Shown piece by piece: positions 1 through 9,913 of a stretch of DNA of 64,000 nucleotides. This DNA comes from Petasospora fabianii. Taxonomy: Eukaryota > Ascomycota > Saccharomycetes > Phaffomycetales > Wickerhamomycetaceae. The stretch spans positions 1,426,001 to 1,490,000 of the forward strand of contig CP048716.1 of assembly GCA_022641835.1 (NCBI GenBank), read 5' to 3'. The notes beneath the pieces were generated by a model. The model saw only the letters and a list, made by a program, of their open reading frames with translations. It had not been told where the DNA came from and ran no database searches. Every line of letters begins with the position of its first letter. Within the stretch, counting starts at the first letter, position 1. The position numbers and the translations under genes are program-made.

Positions 1-1976
1 CTGCTCTTAAACTTTTCGAAGAGAGATGCCTGGCTTCCATTTGCAACGCCCCAAACCATGATGGAGACGATCTTGTACGCAACCTTCTCCAAGAAATAAC
101 TGCCGCACTCCCGACAAGGAACGATTACGAAGGATATGTTGAGATCTTGAAACAGGAACCCAGCGGTAATCGAGCAATGATGGGAATGCCTCGATACTCA
201 TCTACTGTTCAGCGCAAAACCCTAGAAGTCATCACATTTGATTCCAATGATCAACCACATATCAACATCGATCTAGATAAGGAACCAGAGAAGCTTGTCT
301 ATTTGGCCCTTGCCCTTATCCTATGCATGCTAGGATACTACGTGAAGGCACGAACAGGATACCCGTCAAATCAACACGAGGGACTAGAGAGCATGGCTAA
401 CCGTTCACAAACATATTTCTGCTACTGTAAGGCACTTCTCAATTTGAATCTCGTCGGAAACAAGATTGTTTACAAAAATGTTAATGAAAACATGCATCTC
501 ATGCTGGCCATGTTCCAAGCACACCTCACTGGAAAATACACTGCCTCCAACATGTACAAGGTCACTCAGGACAACCCACAAGAAACTGCTCTCAATACGA
601 GGGCCATAATTACTCGTGCTAAATTCTTTCATCTCCATGAAGACCTCGAGAAGTGGTACCCAGATATGCCCAAGGAAGATGTGAAAATGTACAAGGATGT
701 ATGGTATTCGATTATCTTGATGGATGTGTTGGACAACCTGGAGCTCGGATATGTCTCAAGTATCCTGTCCGAAGATTTCAGATTATCAGGTCCACCAGAC
801 ACCACATCTAGACAGGCACTGAGAACTATTCATCAGGTTCTGAACGGTGTCAACTTTCTTGATGGTGAATTGACTGCCCAGGACTCATTGGACCATGTTA
901 TGGGATCTATCAAGAAGTTGAAGTCTGTATACAAGACCCTTGGAGGTACTGTGATCGGTGATTATGACTTCATGTCGAAATTGTCCGATGAGGCGCTCAA
1001 AAAAGAGCCTTTATACCTTGAAGAGTTCTATGTCCTTGCTGAGAGGCAATTCAGCAGGTTAATCATTTACAATTTGCTTCATGGCCTATACGTCATGTGC
1101 TATAAGTATCTGAACGCTATGGGTCACACTGAGGAGACGTCATCAGATCTTGATCTGTACATCTTGCTCGCTACCAAGTACGCTCTTTTGTGCATTGAGA
1201 ATACGAAAAAATTCCTAGAGATGGCATATCTGATTGGAAGTCAGGAGCACAATACCGTTGGTCATAACCACATCATGATCTTGCTGTCATTCATCAGTTG
1301 TATTGAGACCACCAGTGTAAGAGTGGTACTTTGGCTCGGCAATCGCATGGCAAATTTCCCAGAGTACAGCAACAACACTAATATGCTTCAATACCTGCTT
1401 CAGTCAAGGGATGACTACAACTTTGACTCTAAAATACTGAAATTCTTGAGAACGAAGGAGTACTTTCTAGGGACTCCTAAGATGAGTGAGTGGTTTGAGA
1501 ATCTCGCCATTGATGAAGATGTTGAGGCCTTGAAAAAGAGCCCATTATGGAGACTCCATGAGAGCAAGATCATTATCACATGTAACTTGGAGAGTTTTCT
1601 CTTGATGCGAAGGTACATCAGATGCAAGCACATGAATTTGGGGTTCTTGAACCTAACCAAGACATTCACCATTGGTGTGCGTTATGTCTCTGTTGGCTGT
1701 CGACTACTTTTGAAAGATGAAATTGCAGAGTACTTCCGAACGGTACATAACTCTGATATACCATTGCAGTATCAACTTGATGGTGTTTCAACGAGGGATC
1801 ACAAAGAATCACATCAAATGGATAAGTCCCCACCATTAGCGGAGAATTTTTCACCCTCTGGTGACTCAGGGGTTGAGTTTGCTGGACTCTTTCAGGACCT
1901 GTTTGAGAATACATTCGGAAGAAATTCCGGAAATGATATAAATATCAGTAGGTTCTTCGGAGATTCCGATATTTGA
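1..1976 (+). CDS. Fungal transcription factor, C-terminal part (5' end outside window)
   Basis: The reading frame is open from base 3, so the gene begins before the window; the first ATG inside the window is not its start. About 657 residues are visible. The middle part looks like the fungal-specific transcription factor (middle homology) domain of Zn2Cys6 regulators: a helical, leucine-rich region without catalytic motifs, followed by a polar tail rich in Ser, Asn and Gly. The DNA-binding zinc cluster would lie upstream and is not seen, so the class is inferred from the regulatory domain alone. It converges on RRD1 with about 100 bp between stop codons. The target genes are unknown. Confidence 0.6.
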   Translation, partial: ALKLFEERCLASICNAPNHDGDDLVRNLLQEITAALPTRNDYEGYVEILKQEPSGNRAMMGMPRYSSTVQRKTLEVITFDSNDQPHINIDLDKEPEKLVYLALALILCMLGYYVKARTGYPSNQHEGLESMANRSQTYFCYCKALLNLNLVGNKIVYKNVNENMHLMLAMFQAHLTGKYTASNMYKVTQDNPQETALNTRAIITRAKFFHLHEDLEKWYPDMPKEDVKMYKDVWYSIILMDVLDNLELGYVSSILSEDFRLSGPPDTTSRQALRTIHQVLNGVNFLDGELTAQDSLDHVMGSIKKLKSVYKTLGGTVIGDYDFMSKLSDEALKKEPLYLEEFYVLAERQFSRLIIYNLLHGLYVMCYKYLNAMGHTEETSSDLDLYILLATKYALLCIENTKKFLEMAYLIGSQEHNTVGHNHIMILLSFISCIETTSVRVVLWLGNRMANFPEYSNNTNMLQYLLQSRDDYNFDSKILKFLRTKEYFLGTPKMSEWFENLAIDEDVEALKKSPLWRLHESKIIITCNLESFLLMRRYIRCKHMNLGFLNLTKTFTIGVRYVSVGCRLLLKDEIAEYFRTVHNSDIPLQYQLDGVSTRDHKESHQMDKSPPLAENFSPSGDSGVEFAGLFQDLFENTFGRNSGNDINISRFFGDSDI

Positions 1977-2076
1977 CGAAGAATTACGAACTTTAAAAAA
2001 TTTTTAACGAAAATTATGAGCTGTCATGAATCATGAATTGGGGATAATTGAATATGTAGGAAGGACCAAGTGAAGC

Positions 2077-3498
2077 TTACTTTGCCCATGGTGCCCTTGT
2101 AGGGGGTTGCTGAGAGGATGATGCTGATGTCTGTGCTTGTCTTGTAGCCCATGGTGCTCTCGTTGATGGTTGCCCATGCGTAGACCCAGAACCAGAAGCC
2201 CACGGTGCCCGTGTAGTCTCTCCAAGTGGTGGAGCACGACCAGGTGCTGCTTTGATCACATTTTCTTGGAATGATGAGCCGGCTGGTGTTTTCCATGGCG
2301 ATTCTGTCATTGGAATGGTACTGGTGGGTGGTGATTGATGCTTTGTGGGTTCTTTAGGTGAATCTTCTGAAGAAACGATTGGTAGAGGTTGACCAGTTTT
2401 GGCGTTTGTCCATGGGAAGAGGACACCACCAAAGTAGAAATGCTGCACTACTGGGAACTTACCAAACACTTCGGCTTGATACATTTTGAGCATGCCTTTG
2501 AGAATCTTCTCCCAGCTCTTCACGTTGGAGACATCATAAAGAATTGGGGAGTGTTCAAAGAAAGCACCTTTCTTTACCTTGTAAATGAAAGCCACAGCAT
2601 TGAAATACATGTTTCTAGAACTGTACTGGTACACCACAGACTTGTTACTCACCAGCTTTGGAGATATGGCTGGCCCATTTTTAGAGGAGTCGGAACCGAG
2701 CATTTGAGAAGCACCCAAGATGTAAATGATATGGAAATGGTCATCGAGACCCCACACACCATGACTCCCTGCTGGTTCAAGTGTGTATGTCAAAATCAAC
2801 TTCCTTACAAGATTATAATAGACACCAAACATGATCAAGAAATCTTCACCGTTAACATCATCGCCAAACACGCGAACCTTCCATAAACCCGTCAGGAAGG
2901 CAAGATAAGCCAACTCGTGACCCGTACCATAATCCAAACGTTCCTTAGATCCGAACGCATTCACAATATACCACTTTACCTCATCGACAAACCCATCAAC
3001 ATTTTTCATGTTATAAAATGGAACAATCAATTGGGTCATCCATCCATCAATGCTCTCCTCCAGCTTGGTATGCCATTCCCTACATGCCATATTTCCATAT
3101 CTCCTTGGGCCTGGGAATGGTGGAACTTGATCTACAAGATCCGACATCTTACCAATGAGATCAACAATGGCCTTGACATATGGTTTTTCCTTCAAGATCG
3201 TGTCCATCTTCGATTCGGCTTTCTCAAACACGGGTATGGCAACAGACAAATCATGTGAGTATTTCTCCTGATCCTCTTTTGAATAGAGTAGGTCAGGTGG
3301 GAATACACCATCGGGGATATCCTTCCCCTCAACTAAAGCGACGATTCGACCTAAGGATTGTTGAAGTTCACTTAAAGCCGTGGATTGCTGGAAATTTTGG
3401 AGTGCTCGGGAGTCGTGGATGCGCTTCTCCGGTGTAGCATATGTAGCCTTTGTAGGGACTTCGGGTATCCCTGTATTAGCCAATGTGAGATGTGTCAT
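2077..3498 (-). CDS. RRD1: PP2A phosphatase activator, PTPA family (Rrd1/Ypa1)
   Basis: 473 residues. Peptidyl-prolyl isomerase-like activator of PP2A and PP2A-like phosphatases, acting in cytoplasm and nucleus. PTPA signatures are clear: GPRRYGNMACREWH near residue 133, YGTGHELAYLAF near 190, and GVWGLDDHFHIIYILGASQM near 245. Fungal PTPA proteins are usually 360-400 residues; the extra length is a low-complexity Pro/Ser/Thr tail after about residue 370. This tail carries three copies of TRAPWA, at about 429-434, 446-451 and 467-472, the last one at the very C-terminus. RRD1 rather than RRD2 is favoured because GUT2 and POT1 lie nearby, as RRD1 (YIL153W), GUT2 (YIL155C) and POT1 (YIL160C) do in S. 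cerevisiae. Confidence 0.85.
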   Translation of the reverse strand: MTHLTLANTGIPEVPTKATYATPEKRIHDSRALQNFQQSTALSELQQSLGRIVALVEGKDIPDGVFPPDLLYSKEDQEKYSHDLSVAIPVFEKAESKMDTILKEKPYVKAIVDLIGKMSDLVDQVPPFPGPRRYGNMACREWHTKLEESIDGWMTQLIVPFYNMKNVDGFVDEVKWYIVNAFGSKERLDYGTGHELAYLAFLTGLWKVRVFGDDVNGEDFLIMFGVYYNLVRKLILTYTLEPAGSHGVWGLDDHFHIIYILGASQMLGSDSSKNGPAISPKLVSNKSVVYQYSSRNMYFNAVAFIYKVKKGAFFEHSPILYDVSNVKSWEKILKGMLKMYQAEVFGKFPVVQHFYFGGVLFPWTNAKTGQPLPIVSSEDSPKEPTKHQSPPTSTIPMTESPWKTPAGSSFQENVIKAAPGRAPPLGETTRAPWASGSGSTHGQPSTRAPWATRQAQTSASSSQQPPTRAPWAK

Positions 3499-3936
3499 AG
3501 TTTCTTTTTTTGAGTGTAATACTTAGGAAGGATTGCGTCGAATGGCTCTTCCTGATGCTGTAAAGCTGCCAATGGAAGATATAATTCATGAAGATGATCC
3601 ATTCATTATCCACTTGAGCCATCGCTCTCGCGCGCCCCCGATTCCCCCGCCAGGTGGTGTCTGGGTGTATTTTGGATTTTGGCGTGATGTAGTCTTGGCG
3701 GAGCCCTTTTTAAGTGCTGCCTTGACACTTTAGTGGCACAGCCGAGTCCAATTTCAAAGAAAGAGTGTCTCATCAAGGCTAAACCATTTTTTGAAGAGAG
3801 CTTCTTTACATTGAATCCATCTTTCACAGAACTTGACCCTGTACGCCGCGCACTTCAGACCCTGAGAGTTTGTGCAGATTGATAACAGCAAACACCAGCC
3901 CCCTTCTGCGCTCACAACATAGACACGAGTGATATC
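3499..3936. other. Divergent promoter region
   Basis: 438 bp between the starts of RRD1 (minus) and the USP-like gene (plus). A GC-rich patch lies near 3625-3655. No tRNA and no convincing small ORF were seen. Confidence 0.5.
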
Positions 3937-5181
3937 ATGGAACAACACAGAGGGAGAGACGCTTCCTTATCCCCAACGCGGGGGTTTGATCAACAGCGTT
4001 CATTGTCTCGAGGCCGTAGGGCAAACCGTTCGACTAGTCGAGCCCCAGCCACATCCATATCGCAGACTCGTCTCACTGAGGAGGAGAAGAACTACAGATG
4101 GTCCATTCTCACATATGACCCACAAGAGCGTTTTGTTCGAAAAACTGACCAACCGGTGGGGACACCTAGTGCTGATGATGATGTGAGTGATGAGGAACAA
4201 CTATTTGATGATGAGACTACCAAGAGTGACCTTCCCAAGAATGACCCACTTGATTATGACATCATGGAGATTGAGTTGCCAAATTACAGAGCTTCCATCA
4301 ACACTTATTACAAAAAACAACTCAAGCTTAACGATGTGAATGAGTTGGCAGATGCCTTATCTTCAAAGGCTAAACTTGATCTTCATTCTGAGAGCGTTTT
4401 GCGTAGAGGTAAGGATGCTCAGAAGCTTGCTGAAGTGCTGGCACTCGGGAAAGCGCTTGATGATGCTAGAGATGTTAACAGTATGGTTCCGAGTGATATG
4501 CAGGATGTGATCAGCAAATCGTTAGAGGCTCTAGGTGTTCCAAATGCTAGTAATGCAAAGACTTCAGACCTTGTGTCTATGGAGAATGCTAAGGATAAGT
4601 CATTGCTGCAATTGAAGAAGCTTATCATTGAGAATTCTAAGAAGATTGATGAGGCGGTATATATGATCAAGAAGGGAATCGAGAGATCAGAAATGAAGGT
4701 GAACAATGAGAACTTGAGAGCCTCTATGACGCTCACATTGGGAGATTTCTTTTCAGAACAGAAAGAAATGGGTAAGGTGAACTGCATCATAGTTTACAAT
4801 GATGGATCTGTTGAGTCGATGATCACACTTCAGTATGTGATTGGTGCTATGGTGAAATCTGGTGACGTGTTGTACGTGATTCACACTGCTGGTTCGGAAT
4901 TTAATGACTTGAATTATTACAAGAGACAATGTGAACGAATCGCTAGTGATTGTGAGAACTACTTATCGCTGGTACATGATAAGGGATTCAAATTGCATGT
5001 TGTAATTGAGAGTTCGTACAGAAAGTTTTTGAAACATTTTTTGAATCAGTTGGTTAAGTACTTGGATCCAATGTTCTTTGCCATCTCGAGCAACACGTTG
5101 TTGACCAACAAAGAGCTCAAGAACTACGTTACGCCTTGTCCTTTTATGGTGATGAAGAAGAAGCCAAAGGCGCGCTCCTAA
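3937..5181 (+). CDS. Protein with C-terminal universal-stress-protein-like domain
   Basis: 414 residues. The N-terminal 60 residues are Arg/Ser-rich and look disordered. An acidic linker follows (DDDVSDEEQLFDDE near residue 80), then a helical region. From about residue 283 to 405 there is an alternating strand/helix domain beginning VNCIIVYNDGSVES and ending CPFMVMKKK, which resembles the USP (universal stress protein, adenine-nucleotide alpha hydrolase-like) fold seen in some fungal proteins. The ending, in which a residue pair such as CP is followed by a beta strand, is typical of USP domains. The usual ATP-binding G-rich loop is not obvious, so nucleotide binding cannot be assumed. The start is the first in-frame ATG. 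Function is unknown. Confidence 0.6.
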   Translation: MEQHRGRDASLSPTRGFDQQRSLSRGRRANRSTSRAPATSISQTRLTEEEKNYRWSILTYDPQERFVRKTDQPVGTPSADDDVSDEEQLFDDETTKSDLPKNDPLDYDIMEIELPNYRASINTYYKKQLKLNDVNELADALSSKAKLDLHSESVLRRGKDAQKLAEVLALGKALDDARDVNSMVPSDMQDVISKSLEALGVPNASNAKTSDLVSMENAKDKSLLQLKKLIIENSKKIDEAVYMIKKGIERSEMKVNNENLRASMTLTLGDFFSEQKEMGKVNCIIVYNDGSVESMITLQYVIGAMVKSGDVLYVIHTAGSEFNDLNYYKRQCERIASDCENYLSLVHDKGFKLHVVIESSYRKFLKHFLNQLVKYLDPMFFAISSNTLLTNKELKNYVTPCPFMVMKKKPKARS

Positions 5182-5454
5182 ATGAATATGTCATACATGA
5201 TTGATGGTATTTATGCTGCATGCACTTTTGAATGTCTGTTGTTTTATATTTTAGTTTCCATGGTGGTCATTGCTCCGCCATTGGGCCATTGACCCTTGGC
5301 CCAAGAGCCAAACTTGGCTTTTTTAGATGTTGAATATTGAATACGCTGGCTATGGTGGGCATTGTGCCGTTTTTTTGTCTTTATATATATATAGTACGTC
5401 GATGACGATATGGGTTATGATATTCTGTTTTTTTAAGCAAAAGTCTTGTAGTTA

Positions 5455-5770
5455 TAGACCTCGGCTCAATCGGAGAGATTGTTGTGATTGTCCCATGTGT
5501 TTATCCGAGAGGACCAGTCGCAGACAGTGTAAAGATCCCACCCAGATGGGCGTGTCATCTGATCAGATGAGTCTAAAGGGAAGCCCGGGGGTTTTTCCTG
5601 TCCTCCACCGCGTGGTGTGTGAGTCTTGGTACGCGCGCACCCGGAGAAAAGTGTGGGGATGGGCCGGAAGCTTGTAGGAGGGGCACCCACCTATAGGCTA
5701 TATCGCTAGGCAGTTGCCGGGTAGGGCTTTGCTTCTAGTGGAAAAAAATATAAACAGACAGATAAGATAC
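5455..5770 (+). ncRNA. Candidate structured RNA, weakly RNase P RNA-like
   Basis: A GC-rich island without coding potential between AT-rich flanks. It contains a perfect 16-bp palindrome at 5555-5570. The short blocks GATCCC, TGGGCG, GGGAA and TCCTCC occur in that order and at spacings close to what I recall for the 5' half of S. cerevisiae RPR1. A possible CR-V-like ACAGA lies near the 3' end. Against it: an internal run of five Ts could stop RNA polymerase III, no clear CR-IV was found, and no strong terminator follows. This is a low-confidence guess from memory, not a model search. Confidence 0.18.
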
Positions 5771-6930
5771 TACAAACATAGACCCAAAGCTCTGTTAATG
5801 GTGCCAGCCATGTTTTAGCAACTTAGATACTTAGCTACTCCGCTACTAAGCTACTCAGCTTCTCCCCGGCCCTTCCCCCGGCCCCCGGGCCCCGGGAGTT
5901 TCTCCTGTGCTTTGTGCCAACCTCCACGTACACGCGTACCAGTGCGTCACTGAGTCGTTGTGTCGCTTTATAGTGAGTGATACGCGCATTTCCGCTGGGA
6001 CTCAAGCCCTACCTACACAGATCTATGGCAAGAAGTAGACTGGAGAATACTTCTTTCATTCTAAGATTACAAATTGAGTGGGACCCTTGTTCCAAATTTC
6101 ATCCCCCCGCGATCGCAAGGGCACAGATCCGAGGTCTCTCTAGTGAGATGCCATATCCGGTAGCAACTACTAAAGCTGAATCGCCGATGTCAGGGACATA
6201 CGCACGCAGGTGGGGGGTGAGTCCCTTGACAATGGTTTTGTCCGTGGGAACCAAAATTGTGTGTCCACTATTAATTTCTGGCTGCAATACACGATATTAT
6301 TGTTTACAACTGTGATTAGAGGTTTACTCACGAGATGGTGAGATTCTTTTCTGACACTATGTTTTACAGTTCCACCTCTTCTGGAGACGGGCACAACCGC
6401 GTGACGACCGTGAGCTCATGGGGGGATATTACGGGTATCAACTGCCAACACGAACACATTTTACTTCCTGCTAAGTTCGAGCAAGATCAGTATCGCTGTC
6501 ATCTTGGATATCAGCTGACCAAATCTGTAATTTTTTTTCTATTTTCAGATCACAGGACTTTATTGATCTGGTGACTAGCGAGCGATTCGCAGCTGTAGGA
6601 CCTCTCTTGAAGAGCATCAAATATACTCTCTGTCCGGGCGCGCGCGCTGGAGCGCGCCTAAGCACCCGAATGCCCCCGAGACAACGATGAACCCGCCATA
6701 CACTTGAAGGATGATACCCACAGAGTTCCCTCTTTCAATGCATTTGTTTCAATTGGCCAAAGATCGTCAACCTAAAAGGAAAATAAATCATGTTGCCATG
6801 AGACTCAGCACTTTAACAACCATTTCAGACCCTATATCCCGAGCCTCCGAACCAACCCCGGACGTCCCACCGGACAAAACGATGACGGGACAATTTTTCA
6901 CCGGCATCGTGCCTACCCGCCGAGGCTTGC

Positions 6931-6940
6931 TTTTATAAAA
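6931..6940 (+). promoter_or_regulatory. TATA box of GUT2
   Basis: TTTTATAAAA lies about 90 bp upstream of the GUT2 ATG, followed by a CT- and AG-rich leader. Confidence 0.7.
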
Positions 6941-7028
6941 CCCGGCCTCCCCGCCCGCTCTCATCCAGAGACTCTCTTACGCACACAGAAGAGAGAGAGT
7001 CTTTTGTCAAACACACACATAAGCCAAC

Positions 7029-8873
7029 ATGTCCTTCGCATTCAAGAGATTGACTCAGCGTGGCTTACTTATTTCCACGGCCGTGGCCTCTGCCACTGTC
7101 GCTGGCTCCCTCCTCTATCAAGGCCAGGCTCAGAATGAGGCCAAGCTTGCCCCACTGATCGACGCTCGCCCACCTCCTCCATCCCGTGAAGAGATGCTCA
7201 AGAAGCTCGAAACCACTCCAAAGTACGATGTGCTCATCATTGGTGGTGGTGCCGCTGGTGCAGGTACTGCCGTTGACGCCGCCACTAGAGGTCTCAATGT
7301 CGCCATGCTTGAGAGAACAGATTTTGCCTGTGGAACTTCTTCCAAATCTACAAAGATGGCCCATGGTGGTGTCCGTTATTTGGAAAAGGCCTTTTGGCAA
7401 TTATCCAAGTCTCAGCTTGATTTGGTCATTGAGGCCCTCGATGAGCGTGGTAACATGCTTAGAACTGCCCCACATTTGGCTACTGTCCTTCCTATCATGA
7501 TTCCAGTTTACAAGTTGTGGCAGGTCCCATACTTCTGGGTCGGTACAAAAGTTTACGATTTGTTCGCCGGTAAACAGAACTTGAGATCCTCTTATTTGCT
7601 TACCCCATCTGCTGCTCTTGCCGCTTGTCCAATGCTCGATCCAAACAACTTGAAGGCTGGTTTGGTTTACCACGATGGTTCTTTCAACGATTCTAGATTC
7701 AACTCCACTTTGGCTATCACCGCTGTGGAGAATGGTGCTACTGTTCTCAACTATGTTGAGGTTACTCAATTGCTTAAGGAAAATGGTAAGGTTGTTGGTG
7801 CTCTCGCCAAGGACCGTGAGACTGGTAAGGAATACACCGTTAAGGCCACTTCTGTCGTCAACGCCACTGGACCATACTCTGATGTTATCTTGGACATGGA
7901 CAAGGACCCACAGGGTCTTCCACCAAAGGAGCCACAGCCACCAAAGATGGTTGTCCCATCTGCTGGTGTCCACATTATTTTGCCAGACTTTTACTGTCCA
8001 AAGAACTTGGGTATTCTCGATGCTGAAACCTCTGATGGCCGTGTTATGTTCTTCTTGCCATGGCAAGGTAAGGTTCTCGCTGGTACCACCGATGTTCCAT
8101 TGGAGAAGATCCCAGAGAACCCAACTCCAACCGAGGCTGACATTCAGGACATTTTGAACGAGTTGCAGCACTACATCAAGTTCCCAGTTAGACGTGAGGA
8201 TGTCTTGTCCGCTTGGTCCGGTATTAGACCATTGGTCAGAGATCCAAGAGTTAAGACCACTAGTAAGGGTACCGAAAACTTGGTTAGAAACCACTTGCTT
8301 TTCACCTCTGAGACCGGTTTGACCACCATCTCTGGTGGTAAGTGGACCACTTACAGACAGATGGCTGAGGAGACCGTTGATGAGATTGTCAAGCACCACA
8401 AGCTCTCTGCCAAGCCATGTACTACCAAGCACCTCTTGCTTGCCGGTGGTGAGAACTTTGAGGCCACTGTTGCCCCAAGATTGTCCCAGAAGTATGGTGT
8501 TGCCTCTGAGCTTGCTGAGCACTTGGCTGCCAACTATGGTTCCCGTGCCCCATTGGTTTTGGAGATCTTCAAGGCTGACAAGAAGAACCAGCTTCCAGTT
8601 GCCCTTGGCTCTGAAACAGCTATTGCCGAATATGACAACTTCAACTTCCCATTCTCCATTGCTGAGTTGAAGTACTCCCTCAAGTACGAGTACACCAGAA
8701 CCCCAATCGACTTCCTCTGTAGAAGAACCAGATTGGCCTTCTTGGACTCCAAGGCCGCTTTGAGAGCTGTCGATGGTGTCGTTAAGGTTATGGGTGATGA
8801 ATTCAACTGGGATGATGCCAAGAGAGAGGAGGAGGCCAAGAAGACTGCTGAGTTTATCAAGACTTTCAACTAA
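7029..8873 (+). CDS. GUT2: Mitochondrial FAD-dependent glycerol-3-phosphate dehydrogenase
   Basis: 614 residues, close to the family's usual length of about 650 in yeasts. Oxidises glycerol-3-phosphate to dihydroxyacetone phosphate and passes electrons to ubiquinone at the outer face of the inner mitochondrial membrane. It is used in glycerol catabolism and the G3P shuttle. The N-terminus is basic and hydroxylated, followed by a hydrophobic stretch (residues 1-32), fitting a mitochondrial leader with a membrane anchor. The FAD-binding GGGAAGAG is at 72-79 within YDVLIIGGGAAGAG. Further family motifs are STKMAHGGVRYLEKA and SGGKWTTYRQMAEETVD. Codon use is strongly biased, suggesting high expression. 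No intron is seen. Confidence 0.97.
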   Translation: MSFAFKRLTQRGLLISTAVASATVAGSLLYQGQAQNEAKLAPLIDARPPPPSREEMLKKLETTPKYDVLIIGGGAAGAGTAVDAATRGLNVAMLERTDFACGTSSKSTKMAHGGVRYLEKAFWQLSKSQLDLVIEALDERGNMLRTAPHLATVLPIMIPVYKLWQVPYFWVGTKVYDLFAGKQNLRSSYLLTPSAALAACPMLDPNNLKAGLVYHDGSFNDSRFNSTLAITAVENGATVLNYVEVTQLLKENGKVVGALAKDRETGKEYTVKATSVVNATGPYSDVILDMDKDPQGLPPKEPQPPKMVVPSAGVHIILPDFYCPKNLGILDAETSDGRVMFFLPWQGKVLAGTTDVPLEKIPENPTPTEADIQDILNELQHYIKFPVRREDVLSAWSGIRPLVRDPRVKTTSKGTENLVRNHLLFTSETGLTTISGGKWTTYRQMAEETVDEIVKHHKLSAKPCTTKHLLLAGGENFEATVAPRLSQKYGVASELAEHLAANYGSRAPLVLEIFKADKKNQLPVALGSETAIAEYDNFNFPFSIAELKYSLKYEYTRTPIDFLCRRTRLAFLDSKAALRAVDGVVKVMGDEFNWDDAKREEEAKKTAEFIKTFN

Positions 8874-9172
8874 GCATGTGATTTTGATCGCTTAAACTGA
8901 TAGAGAATTGATGATTTCTGCTTTCTGTTGAAAAAAGAAGAAGAAAAAAAAATTGAAAAGAGTGAGGGATGATGAGATCTATGATAGTATGACTGTTTTG
9001 AACTATTTTCCTATTTTATTTGCCCTGATCGCTCTTGGTTTGTATATTCACAAACAAATGTGTAACGAATTTGTTCTACTCGTGTTAAGAGCCGGTACTG
9101 CGTAGTTTTTAAGTGTCATCAAGAGGTGTCTATATGCATTAGTCATTAGCTCTATAAATATGTCATCTGACT

Positions 9173-9913
9173 TCATTCAGTGATGGTGGTTGTCGATAAA
9201 GAGTCATTATTGGTGCCAGTATGCAGTTCATCCCCAGCGCTATGGTCAGATACTTGTGCCGTCGTCGATGTAGCGGATTTTGGCTCTTGTTTCTCGATCG
9301 GCTGGGTCTTTGTCAAGTTGTAGAGTTTGAAACACTCTGGACGGACAACGAGATGGTGATGGTCATTAACGAGAAGGTTGAAATAGAACAAGAGTGATTT
9401 GTCATTAGCACTTACCTTATTGTTGAAGTTTTTAATAACATAGGGATTTGATGGTTTTTCTGGTAATGATTGCAGTTGGATAGGCAGTCTCTTAATCATA
9501 GGGACTGTCAGTTTGTATGCCTCCTTGTTGCTGAAAGTGACAGAATAGATTTTAGCCCTGTTGGATGAGTTTATAAGCTTGATCTCCTTAACGGAACCAA
9601 TTCTGTGATTAAGCAGGGCGAGTTCCTCATCGCGTGTTTCCTCCTTGGGCACCGCTGACTTTGGCGTCTGCGCCTTGCTGGGTTTGTCCTTATTACCGTT
9701 GCCTCTCCTTCTGTTGTTTCCGCGTGGATTCGTATTTGTCGAAGCTGTAGACGCCCTCGAGGCGCTCGATGCCCTCGAATCCGTGGAGGCTCTCGACACA
9801 CTGGAGGCTCTAGAGTCCATGCTTTCTGCTCCGGATCTGACTCTACCGTCCCTGTTGTTGTGGTTGTTGTTATTTCTCCGTCTGCGCTGTGGTCTTTTGC
9901 GTTCTTCACTCAT
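9173..9913 (-). CDS. Unrecognised protein with Arg/Asn and Ser-Arg-Ala low-complexity N-terminus
   Basis: 246 residues from the ATG at 9913; an extension upstream would need a non-ATG start and is rejected. Residues 5-20 are Arg/Asn/His-rich. Next come SRASS/SRAST repeats (about 30-55) and an Arg/Lys/Gly-rich segment. Residues of about 105-210 look folded (SVTFSNKEAYKLTVPMIKR; LLFYFNLLVNDHHHLVV), and the tail is polar. The basic, repeat-rich head suggests an RNA- or ribosome-associated role, but I do not recognise the family. It is divergent from POT1 and converges on GUT2, with about 300 bp of 3' sequence between. Confidence 0.6.
   Translation of the reverse strand: MSEERKRPQRRRRNNNNHNNRDGRVRSGAESMDSRASSVSRASTDSRASSASRASTASTNTNPRGNNRRRGNGNKDKPSKAQTPKSAVPKEETRDEELALLNHRIGSVKEIKLINSSNRAKIYSVTFSNKEAYKLTVPMIKRLPIQLQSLPEKPSNPYVIKNFNNKVSANDKSLLFYFNLLVNDHHHLVVRPECFKLYNLTKTQPIEKQEPKSATSTTAQVSDHSAGDELHTGTNNDSLSTTTITE

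Larger units (their letters stand above)
5182..7028. other. 1.85-kb intergenic region before GUT2
   Basis: No ORF here resembles a known protein. The left part (5455-5770) is GC-rich and may hold a structured RNA (see separate entry). A C/G-only tract lies near 5865-5900. The right part is the GUT2 promoter, with a TATA box at 6931-6940. Two CCGGA-type half-sites near 6860-6880 could bind a zinc-cluster regulator. Confidence 0.5.

Noticed and set aside
5327-5690. Overlapping ORFs on both strands near 5.5 kb
   Set aside because: Low-quality frames produced by GC-rich sequence; no family similarity. A structured RNA is a better, though weak, explanation.
7401-8522. Long minus-strand ORF opposite GUT2 (and a similar one opposite POT1)
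   Set aside because: Codon-bias shadow of a highly expressed gene; composition rich in Trp, Asn and Ser with no domain.
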